From Alitta virens (Eukaryota > Annelida > Polychaeta > Phyllodocida > Nereididae): 64,000 nucleotides of DNA. The DNA lies in assembly GCA_932294295.1 (NCBI GenBank), contig OW028573.1, forward strand, positions 57,079,829 through 57,143,828. The letters are read 5' to 3'. Shown here one piece after another: positions 13,379-25,900 of the stretch. Position 1 is the first letter of the stretch; every line of letters begins with the position of its first letter. The notes below the pieces were generated by a model. That model searched no databases. It was not told the origin of the DNA and saw only the letters and a program-made list of their open reading frames with translations. A program made the position numbers and the translations under genes.

Positions 13379-13455
13379 ATGAGATGCGATAACATGAGAT
13401 AAGACAAGACAAGACAAGACAAGATAATAAGATAAGACAAGAAAAGATAAGATAC
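13379..13455 (+). repeat. AAGAC/ATAAG microsatellite
   Basis: Degenerate pentanucleotide array (GATAAGACAAGACAAGACAAG and variants), about 75 bp. Confidence 0.8.
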
Positions 13456-14496
13456 AATTATCTTATGTCAACAGAGGTACACAAACTTAGCTAAAAAAAC
13501 TATTAGGTGACAATAAAGGTATCTTAATACAGTAAAAGAATAGGATCTTTCATATAATCAGTTAGGTTAACTACAGCTCTGCTATGCCATTACCATAGAT
13601 GCTCTTATGGACAGCGCAGCTGTGGGTTTTTCAATTGCTAGGAATTCATCACTGTGGCATTGGTGTGGCATTGGTGTGGCGCTGATCCTTGTATTGGCAA
13701 CAGATGGCACTAGCACTGCCACGAGCAGCCTCCTGGTGGGAATGAGTTATTTTTGCTGTCACACTGAGCATTCAGAGTATGTTGCGCCCTATAAATACCT
13801 TGCCACCTAAAGGTCAGTAGCTACAGTGCGTAGATAAGGAGGAAGAGCTTAAGACTTTTTTTTATCAGTAATCACACGAATTAGCATATATGGTAAATGT
13901 AATCTTTCTGTGCGAAAATATGTCCATCTGGACAAATAATAGAACTTTAGGCGCTAATTTGACACCAGATAATAAATATAATGCGTATAAACTCAACTAA
14001 TATAGTACTGTGATGTACAGTTATACTGCATTATACCATCAAGGGATACAATAAGAATCTAGAATATTTAGTTGTTCGTGTGGTGCAACATATGAAGACA
14101 AGGACTTTTTGCCTTTATAGCCACGTATCCAAAGCAGCAATTGCAACAAGCAGTTGAGGTCTGCATTTCATTTCATCCATACCGAATCGTGTTGCCAACA
14201 TTTTCCTGCACAGAACACACGACTTTTGCAGTGTAGGACTAAAAGTTGAGGCGTTCTTCATTTGGGACAAGGCCTAATTATTGATGAAATCCTTGAGAGA
14301 TGGGCGAGTGTATTGTTGGAGCCAGCTCGCGTGATGTGTGGGGTGTATGTAGTGTTTGTTCTTGCATTGCCAGGCTGCTGGAAGTAGATGAGAGTGAGTG
14401 CCAGGTACCAGAGGCTTATTGCAAGGCAAGCCTTTATTGGAAGCACATCTCAAGGAATTTACATGTGAAGGCATTGCAATTGTATCTTAAGCTAAT
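13456..14496. other. Upstream region of the NWD-like gene
   Basis: About 1 kb of AT-rich sequence preceding the NWD-like start codon. An in-frame TAA at 14488-14490 precedes the ATG at 14497, so the last part is probably 5' UTR or promoter. I could not place a transcription start site or an upstream non-coding exon. Confidence 0.4.
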
Positions 14497-16940
14497 ATGG
14501 CAGAACAAGAACCCCAAAAGGAAGGGGAAGAAGAAGTCCAAATAGAAGAACCGCCCGAAGATGAAACTCACAAAACGCTGCGGCTTTTCGGCATCGAGAT
14601 GGATGAACCGCCTCAGCAGCCAGGGGAGGAAACAGAGGAGATTATTCAGGAAGAAACGAAAACAGAAGATTATGCAACTAGGGCGGATATCCTCTGTGGA
14701 ACGCTCGACAGACTGCCTCCCCAGGAAAATACCATGATGGCTGTCTACATCATTTCCACAGCAACCGGCAAGTGTTTCCTGAGTGTTATATTCTGATCTA
14801 ATACATGATTCACTGTGTTGCAGTGACACACTATCGCCTACAACTCTGAATAGGATTTTACATACAATAATATTCATTCTATTACTGATGTGCACTAGCA
14901 CAGATTCCTAATTTTAAGTAGCACCTCATTAATAAATGCAATAATTGCTTTTTTAACTCTTTGGGTACAGTATTAGCTGATTAAAGAATAAATTAAAATC
15001 TGTTAACAATTCGAATCTCACGAAAGTACGAAAAGTATAGAAACAACAGGAATCTAAGTATTTTTCCAAAGGGATCGTACAATCAAATATAAGATGCTCT
15101 TGAGTCCGTTTCGTCTGCGCAGGGTCAGCTGCGGTGGCAAAATGATAGAACGCGATGTTCCTTTCAGTGTTGTATGCTACACTTGCAAGAGGAAAAATCA
15201 CACTATGACTCTCTGTGCCTCTCTAAGGTTTAATCTCACCACGACCTGACTTCAAGATTCCACGCATGTTTCAATATTTAGGTATGGGGTGTTTCAACGA
15301 AACTGGAAGATTATTATAATATTTCATATTATCGACTTATTAACAGCTAAGTAACTCTAAGTTCTACTCTGTATGTTCTAATGTAATAAGGTGTTTTAAC
15401 TCATTAGCACCATACATTGTTTCCTATTCATATGCTCACGAAACTATATAATGTCAGTCATCTTCTTATATTATAAACATATGACTCTACTAGTTACCAA
15501 TGACTACGGTATGTAATATAATTAAATAAACAATCTCTAGCAGATAATTGGAGCCCATAGTGTTTAAGTAGGGTAGCAATGATCAGTTTGACTGGAGGCT
15601 GGCTGACATAAGCAAATTCTGGCTAGTGAGATCAAACGAGTATACACCTAGTGAGAAGCAATTTATCCAAACAAATCACTCCTCAATTGTTGATATCTCA
15701 ACAAAAATGTAAAACCACGTAAATTACAACACAAAATATATATATATTTCATTCTTATGAATGTCAGTTTGGACTGACTTGAATATTAAATCAACAAACG
15801 TGCATGGAACCTTCAAGTTTCGTTCATGCTAAGGCAGCACTTATAAAACCCAACTGGGAAACATTCATGATCCTCTAAATAATAAACGACAAAGAACCAA
15901 CATGGTCTAATAAAGTGAACTAGACATCAGTAAATTTGGGATTTATGCACAATATCATCAGGCATACTGATGTTGCACCATATAAACTTAGGAGTGTCTT
16001 ATCATGTATACTTGATTAAGCTTAACGGGCTGATTTCGAGACATGTTGCTTTCAAACCCCAACTCTCAGTCCATCCTGTTCAAACTAGAATGAATTATTC
16101 AATGAAATGGAGGTGATTTCTGTTGAGGAAAGTTCTGCAGTGAACTCAGTTGAACTGAATCTAAATTATTTGTCGGGGTGTAGACCTAGTCTTATTCTAT
16201 TTAACTACAGTTTTTGACAAAGCTTAATGTTTATTTCTTAACAGATTTTGTCACAGAGAAGAACTTGCTACAAAAAGAAACTATACCCGCCCTAAGAAAA
16301 TACTGTTATGAAAAAGGCTTTGAACTCAGGGTATGTTTTTTTGTGTTTTTAAACAAAATCACATACATTTTGTAGCTTACTTTTTCTGCGGATATTTATG
16401 ATGTACCACGTGAATATAACTACACTTCAATAGTGGTGTTTCATAACATAAAATATCAACAATATCATAACAGATACTGGATCCTAGATGGTCAGTCAGG
16501 GAAGATGTCGAAACTGACCACATGGCACTGGACATTTGCATGGAGCAACTGACCAGTGCAAGAAAAACATCTGCCGGGCCTTTTTGTGTGGTAGGTTAGG
16601 GAACTGCAATATCCTTCAATTCCCAAGTCACAATAATCAAACAACATCTTTTGGCATGATTCCACTATTTTCACAACTTTTAAATTAGCATCAACATCGT
16701 TTGCAGGTTTTATTGGGAGAGAGATACGGCACCATGCCATGGCCAAGTCAAGTGGAAGAAACAGAATTCTCAATATTGTATGACTATGGCAAGAAGGAAC
16801 GTTTTGATGTGCTCATTTTGGACGACTGGTTCCAGAAAGATGAAAACACGTCACCAGGACGTTTTCTACTGCAGCCTGTGACGTCACGATTTCCATTCTT
16901 CAATGATGAGAGCGAGGCTAACAAGCAACGTCGTAAAAAG
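14497..16940 (+). CDS. NWD-like gene, exons 1-4: acidic N-terminus and DUF4062-like domain
   Basis: Exon 1 encodes about 80 acidic residues and then VYIISTAT, where the family's first beta-strand begins. Exons 2-4 continue with FVTEKNLLQKETIPALRKYC, LDPRWSVRED, CMEQLTSARKTSAGPFCVVL and LGERYGTMPWPSQVEETEF. Together these match the signature of the domain before NACHT in NWD1/NWD2 and related proteins (strand, helix, the 'D.RWGV' turn, 'LGERYG'). The exon 1 end requires a GC donor (ACCG/GCAAGT) so that GAT completes TDF. The domain is TIR-like in fold in related families; any enzymatic role here is unproven. Confidence 0.85.
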
Positions 16941-19900
16941 GTCGATCACTCACTACTCTCATTTTTAAATGATAATATTTAACGGACTATTGTTTTAATT
17001 TGAATTTAGTGTTGCTTTGTGAAAAGTTTTGCTTTAGGCTTATATTATGTTTGTTCAATTGGAATAAATTCTGACCTATTTTGATGTAAATCTCCCTCTC
17101 ACTAAGCAAATAAAATGGAGCTCTCGCAGCTCATGCAACTGTATTTTCTTATAAAACACCCTACACAAATTATATCATATGGCATTTCAAGGTCAATACA
17201 TGCATTAGCAAAAAATGCTGATGATTTCTATTAAAGTGTTTGTTAAGAAACAAGATTTTGGAGCACTGCGTGTTTCTTGCCTTCATTTGACTAATGAATT
17301 TATTGGATAGTGTTGTTAAATCCTCTTAAGTTACAGAGAAAAATTTAATTGGGATTCAGCAGGGACATAATCACGCATTCATTCCCAGTTATATTAGTTA
17401 GTCTCAGTGCAAATTGCTGAGAGTAATTGATGCAAGCTTAAGGAGCTCTGGTATAATCAATATTTTTTCAACACAATACGTAGGAGTACATATTTGTATA
17501 TTAAGGAAGGCCTACATATAAATGTTTATATAAGTGTAATGAGAAATTACCATATGCTTCACCAGAATTAAAAATATATATAACTACTTCACTAATAGAT
17601 AGCAATAACGATGTTTTCACAGGATTTGGAAGATTGGGCAGCTATTAATAGCAACATCGCCAAGTTATTCCGTACAGCAGTCACCAAAGCCAGTGAGAAG
17701 GATGCCATTTCACATACACAGAAACTCAAGTACTTCAGATCTGGTATAGAAAATATCCTAAGTATTCTTTTTCTGAAATGAAACTGCTTAGCAGAAAAAA
17801 TATTACCGCATAATATTAATTTCCTATTGCAGTCATTGAGAAAGAAATAGTTGAGACGTTCATAAAGCCCAAAGATGCAGAACAAAGAGTTACAGTTCTT
17901 CAAAGAATATTTCGAGAGCCCAGTAAAACAGACAGAATAGCCAGTAAGTACTTTTTATGGCGAAATTTATGAGAAATGCACTTGCTGTTATCGTGTCTTG
18001 ATAATTTGTTGAATTTTCAGAAAGATACTTCGACATATCATCCAACCAAACTGCTGACGAGGAAGCTTCTGAAAGGCTGGAATACATCAGGGAGATTATA
18101 CTACCACTTCTTGTTGCTCCAGAAAATAATAAGACTTTTCACATCAATTGGGATTCACATGGTATAACAACAGCGAATGAAGAACAAGAATCTTACTTAA
18201 ATCGTTTCTCTGTGGAGTTCCGTAAACAACTTGAAAAGTTGGTTGTTCATCATGAAAAGTCTCAATCACAAATAAGAGAATCTGACTTACTCGTTTGTGA
18301 AGTCATCCAGCACAGTCGAACGGCTTCCGAACATGCTAGAGAATACAATGTCAAAAAAGATGTAATCGAAGAAGTCTACAGACGTCTGGTGAAATTTTAC
18401 GTTGATGAATCGATACCAGAGGAAACAACAGTAAAGGAAAGTAAAAAATCTGACTTGGCAGAAAAAGAAGATGCTTCAGAGGCAAATGAAGAAGCACATA
18501 AAAAAAACAGGGAGCAAACCGACAGCACTAAAACAGATGGGCCTTCCGACCAGGAGGGAAAACAGGAACAACAGGAAGAGAATGGGGATGAGAAAGGACA
18601 AGATGGTCAAAGTGGTGACGTTGATGATGGTCATAAAGAAAATGGTAATGATAGCAATGAAAGCTTGCCAAGTGACGGTCAAGAAATTGCATTAGTCCAA
18701 AATGCAAACACAGAAGGAATGATAGAAGGTGATTTGAATGACCTTAATGGTGAAACAAACGACAACTCAGGAGTTCAAAACAATAATAATCTAAATGAGG
18801 AAACCACAGATGTTGAGAATACTAACATCAACTCAATGCAGGTTAATAGTTTAACTTATGAATCCGACAGTTCTGACAAAGATGACAACAAAAATATTGT
18901 CAACCCAACAACACTATCCAAACCATCCGAGGTAAAAATTGTGATTCAAGATGACAAAGTCAAAGATCAAGATGTTCAAGCTAGTCCAAAGAAGTCTTTG
19001 AAGGAAAAAAGGAAGAAGACCGGAAAAGGGAAACGAAAGGTGAAAAAGAAGAAAAAGGTCAAGAAAGTTGGGTACAGTGAACATGGTGAGGACTGTGATG
19101 AAATACAGAACAAGGAAGATGAATATAAAGTCTTGAATGAGGATGAAATGATGATTCACCACCTTATGGATATTCCTGAAGTATCCAAACAAGAAGAGTT
19201 TAACCAATACCAAGCACTGCTAAGGGAAATTCATCCAGTGACGATAAGACTTCATCACAAACCCTTGATCATCACAGGACCCCCCGGAACAGGCAAATCA
19301 ACGTTGGTGGCCAAGATGATGAAAGATTTTGAGGAATGGAATAATAACATTCCTATTGTGAAGATGTTCAGACATATTGGTGCCACAAATGCCTCTCGAT
19401 CCATTATGCAAGTGATAAGCAGTTTATGTTACCAGATTTGGAAAGTCTACAATATTGACAATGACAGCAATCTGAATATAGAAGAAGATTTTACTTTACT
19501 CTGCCAATATTTCAAAAACCTCCTGCATAAAATACCTACTGATGAGAAACCCCTTCTTTTAGCCATTGATGGGGTGGAAAATCTTGATGAGACTGATAAC
19601 CCACTGTCCATGGCCTGGCTACCTTTGAAGTTGCCCAAAGGAATCTACATGATTGTGTCAATAAGTAGTTCATTGGAAAAAACTTGCCTATGTATGTTAC
19701 AGCACAGCTTAAAAGATAATGAACGGTACATGGAATTAATTGATGAACTTCCCGATTCTCAAGTCACTGATCTCTTGGAAAACTGGATGGAAAATCAAAA
19801 CATCAGTTTGAGTGCAATTCAGCTGCAGTCATTGACATCCAGGATAAAGGGCAACAAATCTATGCTTTATGCTAAAATAGCCATGTTACAGGTGAGTAAA

Positions 19901-22900
19901 ACTACTTTAGTTTTTATCAATTATAACAATCGAATGAAAATGGCTAAAATGTTACAATTTCGACTCTTAAAACTATTTCAGGCAACACAGTGGAAGTCAT
20001 ATATGTCTAAGGCAGACCTGGTTTTGTCCAATACAATCAAAGAGACTTTTGAGAGGATAATCTTAGACCTGGAGAAATCTTTCGGAAAGAGAACAGCATT
20101 CAGAATGCTAGGCAAGACAGTTTCTGTGGAAACATTAATAACTATTTACAATTTCATATTATTGAAAATTTACTAGATATCTCTAATCCAACAGGTTTCT
20201 TGACCATAGCAAGACATGGACTGACTGAGCAAGAGCTTGAAGATATTCTGAGTTGTGATGATGAGCTTCTTCTTGATGCCTATCTTTACTACAACCCAGC
20301 GGATGAACAAGCTGTCAGAGTTCCTCAGCTGCTTTGGATGAGATTGCGAAAAGAAATTGTGCAATACCTTTGCCTGAAACACATCGATGGCCGAGAGGTT
20401 CAAACTTGGGTGCATCCCCATATCGGCGAAGTAATCCGCGAAAAATTTTTTACTCCTGAAATTGAGTACAGGTAAAGAATGGGAAGCAGACAAAAAAATC
20501 AAGAACCAATAAATGCAATTAAGTGTTTTGCATGTAAACTACTATATTTCAAAGATTATGAAATTGGTTGCCAATTTTATTAATTCCAGGTTTCACTGTG
20601 CCTTAGCCGACTACTTTGGAGCCAAATGGTCAGATGTCACAAAGCCTCTTAACCTGCCAAGGAGAAAGGCAGCCTACAGCCAATCAGAGAGGAAGGTTCC
20701 AGCCCAACCTTTAATATATGCTCCTGGGGTATACAACCTGAGAAAGCTCAGACAATGGCCCTACCACTTGGTCAAGAGTTATCGGTACGATGTCTTCGTA
20801 GAGGAAACTTGCTTCAACTTCGAGTGGCTATGGAGTAAATGCCAAGCAACATGTGTCAGGTATTCTCCAAGAAACAAATCATTCATTTCATTATCACAGA
20901 AAATGCAATATGCAGGAACTCTCTACTAGGAATTCATATCAAAACTATGAGTTCATTTGTACTTCAACATATAATTAAGCTGATCCTGAAAAGAGAGGGG
21001 AGGGGGTATAATGCACAATTTTACACTATTGCTACCATCATCCCAAGAGACCAAATACTTATACTACCAAAAGTACACTGTGACGCTCCTTTATTCTGTC
21101 TGTTCCTAACCTGCAGAGCCATAACTATTGAATCCAGGTTTTTTTTAACAAGTCAGGCTTGTCAATAATACAATACTACTTCTTGAGATATATACCTGAT
21201 TTATTTCCAGAGAACTAATAGAGGACTTGGAGTTTGCTGTAGAGAACGTGCAAGAGGTTGCTAAGAACCTTCCAACCTATGTCAAGCACGACATGGCAGA
21301 GTCTAAAGCAGATGACCAACCCAGTGGTCTAAGTGGACCATCTATATCTCCAAGACAAGAACCTGGGTCCCAAACTCAATCTCAGGGTGGTGCAGAAGAT
21401 GAAGAAATTCCTCCCTTTTATGAGGAGAGAAAGAACATTGAGATGCTGCATGGATTACTTGAGATGACACATGAAACTGTCAAGCATGACACATCCAGGC
21501 TTGCTGTTCAGGTCAGTGCCACATTTTCATCATGATAGTATGTAAACATGTCTTTTATTTTACGACATCAAGAATGAATTATTTGCCCTAATTTCAGCTG
21601 CTTGCCCAATTGAACCCATCAACGAAAGATGTCGCGCTAGGTCTGCAGCAGTTACGTAGGCAAGTGGTCACGTGGTGTCAGACATCTTACTTGCCTTGTC
21701 TTGTGCCTCAATCTCAGTGCATGCCTTACCCTGGATCTGCACTGAGGAACCATGTAGTCTTGAATATTGCCAATAAAGGAGGTAAAGAATATTTTCATGG
21801 ATTACTTAGTTCAACAAACATTTTCTTAGACCTATCAAATACAAAATATTGACGGTAATCAGTCTGCATCCAAACAAATAATACCAAATTAAATAAAAGT
21901 TTATAAAAGCTTAAATTATATATATTCGCCACTTACATGAAATAAGTTACTGAGGAAATTTCAGATCCATACCAAAATGAAGAGCCATAAAATAAACCAC
22001 TGATGCTTTTTTTTTTCTTTTTTCCAGATCCATACCTTAGTGAACAGAAAATCTGTCTCTCAAATGACACCAAAGTCCTGTATGCCATTGACCATCAGAG
22101 GACAGGTGACTACCTTGTCCAGTATGACATCTCTCAAGAACTCAAGGTCATCAACTTGACCTTGCTGAAGGGCAGGGATATCAAACGTATTGGCATTGCT
22201 GGCAAGGATGCAGCTGTAGGAAAAGAGATGTAGGCTATGTTTATTGCTTATTTCAACCCACCGAAAAAAATAATAATTATGCAGGATATCGTGTTCTGGA
22301 AGAAACAGACGAAATTGATATCAATATCCTTTTGTAGGTATTTCAGATTTGACCTCTACAAACGTCGGGACAAGCTGTCACCAGAAATTGACCATGAGAT
22401 GACAACGATTGATATGGTTCCTATAACAACATTGCCAGGAGACAGTGAACTCCTGGCTTTGTCAGCTTCTGGAAACCATGCTGCAGTGAAACTGCCATTA
22501 ACACCAGGTAGCGTTCATACACAGCGCCATCTGCTGATTAAATGATTACTTAAATCCTTACTTTCAATAATTCCAGCTTAGCCATCCTATGTCACTTTAA
22601 CAACATAAACTCAGAAGTGAAGAGATTTTGAATTAAAAGTTTGCTCCTCTTCGTCATTGTCAGAGATGTTAATTCTAAGGTTATTTCCATTTCTTAATCA
22701 GGGGGGTTTTTTTTTCTTTTTTTTCATTTTTACTTCATTTTCCCTTCCTTTTAACATTTATTGTCTGTGCATGCATTGTGATGTCGTTATTAACAGGGCG
22801 TCCAGGAATTCACGTGCAAATAATTCCCTTCCTTTTCCAAAAACAATATTTCAATGACCAAACCATGACGCCTTAATCATAAAGCGTTCTATAAGTGACC

Positions 22901-25900
22901 CATAAATTAGCAAATGTATAAATTTTCCATGAACTGTTAAAATAATTTCATGATTTCATGCTACCTTGACCTCCCTCCCCCAAAAAATAAAACCAAATCC
23001 ATGACCTGGAAGAAATTTCCCTGACTTTTCCCTGATTGCTTGACACCCTAATGTAACTTGTGAGCTCTGTGTCTTAAAATGGTCTAAACAGCGGAGGAAC
23101 ATGCAGTTGAGATATATTGGCTAAAGCTTGGCTCAGATGACTTGACGTCAGGTAGGTTGTGATGTAATCATGGGTGTGAACTTGGAAGCAATTGATGTTG
23201 TCTTGTGCAAACTTCAAGTTGCATCAGCATGCAGGTTTCAAGCATGGAGTTGCTGTAGACAGCTTCATAACAACTATACCGCTACATATTGCTCAATATA
23301 TTACGAACAAAAAGTCGTTTTGTGCTACTTAGAAACATATGGCTGTGATATGCATACAGACAATTACAATTTTTGCATCGCTGTGTGTGACATACTTATT
23401 GATATGCTCATGTGGAAGCTTTTGAATTGTAACTTTTATTGTTGTGGTTCACCAGTGACCAGATATATTCTGTAAAATAGTCTGTTTATATAACCTAGGA
23501 TGTACATGAATATTAGACACTGCAATGCTAGTGGCCACATGTTTGAATTCATTGTCAGAAATTAAGCTTTATTATACATGAATTTGAGCACCTGTGGCTG
23601 AATCAAGATTCATGTCATGAAGTGTATCGGCTTGAGAAAATTAAACTTCATATTGTTGTAAATGCATCTGTTGTCTAGCTATATCTTAGACTGCTTCTAA
23701 TGTATATACATGTATATAACCATTTTATAGTATATATATCATGCTAGTTTAAAGCATGATGTGTACAGTGTTTCACTGAAATGCATCATGGTCTGTCGTG
23801 GTTTCAGGTAGATGCATCATGAATTTATATTCCCTTTTTAGATGGTGGAAAACCTCACAATTAAGACCACCTGCTGCTAAAATTACCGATCTAATTGTCC
23901 GGATAGCCTGAGCTTTGGTAAAACCCACAAGAAAGTCCAAATTCCACTCTAAAAATCTCATTGAGTTGAGGCTAACTCTTAAGCGATATTGCTGAGTTTG
24001 AAGAAATTTTTCACAAACTTCTAGAATCAATGATATGACCTTGACCAAAGGTAATTTGTCAGATAAAAAAAAAACAGAGCTGACTAACTTATTCAGTCTA
24101 CACAAAATGGCTCTGGAGGTCTTAATGAGGTGTCCTACTTGTTTTGGTTTAGTGATTCTCCATGTAATTCAATTCAAATTTTCACACACCATCTTCACCA
24201 TTGCATTTTCACAACCAATTCTCCACAATTTCAGGGCGAGCAGCGATGGGTCAAGTGCCCTTGATGACCTTGCTCAACACACTGACCGGAAGTAAATTAA
24301 ACGTCTACCTGGGCAAACCAGTGGAAGTGCAGTACGTCATGTTCTCCCCCGATGAAAAGTATTTGGTGGTTTTTGGAAAGAATGGAGTCTATACTTTCAC
24401 GGTAGAAAATGCGAAGGTGAGAAGCAGTTGGCTAAAGTTACATAGGCCTATTTAATGGTCCCAATCCGCCAAATTTCACGAAGAAAAAAAATCGTTTCAA
24501 ATGTATTTTTTTAACTTTAACAATTCCCTTTCTGAATCATATATGTAGCATAACGTGAGCCAACAAAACTAATTAGACAAAACAACTATGGCTTTAGGAA
24601 GGAGAAATCATTCAAAAAATATCTTTCTTTGATTTATAACATTTATTAAAGCACCCCTAGAATGAGTATACGCTACGGCATTTCGTCTATTTTGTGTTCT
24701 TAATGCACCCTATATTGTAGAATAAAATAAAATCAATTCAAGTTATGGGCCCAGACTATCTTATCAAGGTTCACTTTTACAAAGATGGTAGGCATTAGAA
24801 GACAGTTTCTGCTGAGAATAACCAATCAATAAAAGAATATTATCTGTTGGCAACACAAAGGTAAAACATACTTCAAGATGGCGTCCAAGTTGGCTGCCGA
24901 TAACAAAATATGCTTAAAAAAACCTAACAAAATTTCCTATAATGGTACAATTTCCATAATTAAGTCAGATAGCTTGACAATGAAAATATTTCTTATTATT
25001 TAAAAATGCTACATTCTTAGCTTTCAAATGACACCAAGAACAAAACCATATAGGCAAAAAATCATTTGAAAGAACCCCCCTAAACTCTTGATTTGGTTGC
25101 CTAGAACTGATACACTCTCAGAAGGTGATGATAGCTATATATTAATATTACATTCAGGTAAGGCATCGATGGGAAGAAAATCGCAAAAATGGCGTCTACA
25201 CACAGAACCAAATAGATCGTCTTCGACGTTGTGCAGTCATAACTAAGACGTCACAATTGATTATGACTGGAATCGAGGCTCGCAACACAGTCACCCTCTA
25301 CCGGCGAGACTTGAAAACTGGCGAGACTATGTATGAGATGAAGGCAACGAAGTACTCTGTGGATATGTTGGTCATGAATCAAGAGAATACCATTGCGGGT
25401 GAGGGCATGGCAAAGAAATTACTGGATGTGATACCATAGTAAAATTTAAAAAATATAATAACAATACGTCCGACCTAACTAAAGAGGATTTTTACATACT
25501 AAGTGTACAATGGTTTTTATAACCACTCAATAAATGTACATTAATGCCTCATGCCTAATCATATGCTTCATAATCTGGGCCCACAGTTGCAGCAACCTGC
25601 TACAAAGGAGTATTAGACTTCAAAGATGAAGAATATGACCCCTTAGATGTCATCCCTCGTGAAAAACAAGCCACTATCTGGGATCTGGAGTGGGGCAAAC
25701 AGCTGTCCAAAGTAGGGCGAGGACCAGGTACCAAGGAGGGCACTTGTTTCTCTGCTCTGGCTTTTTGTGGCTTGAGCGATGACTACCTGCTAACCAACGC
25801 CACTGATGGCCAGTCTTCTATTACCATGTGGTATATAGGTAATATACAAGCCCACAGATTCAATTCTTTTAGTTTTAAAGGAGTGTATGTTTGGAATAGT

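Noticed and set aside
14434..14901. 155-codon minus-strand frame over NWD-like exon 1
   Set aside because: Antisense of a real coding exon with acidic codons; composition (Phe/Leu/Cys-rich) is what the complement of GAA/GAG-rich coding sequence yields.
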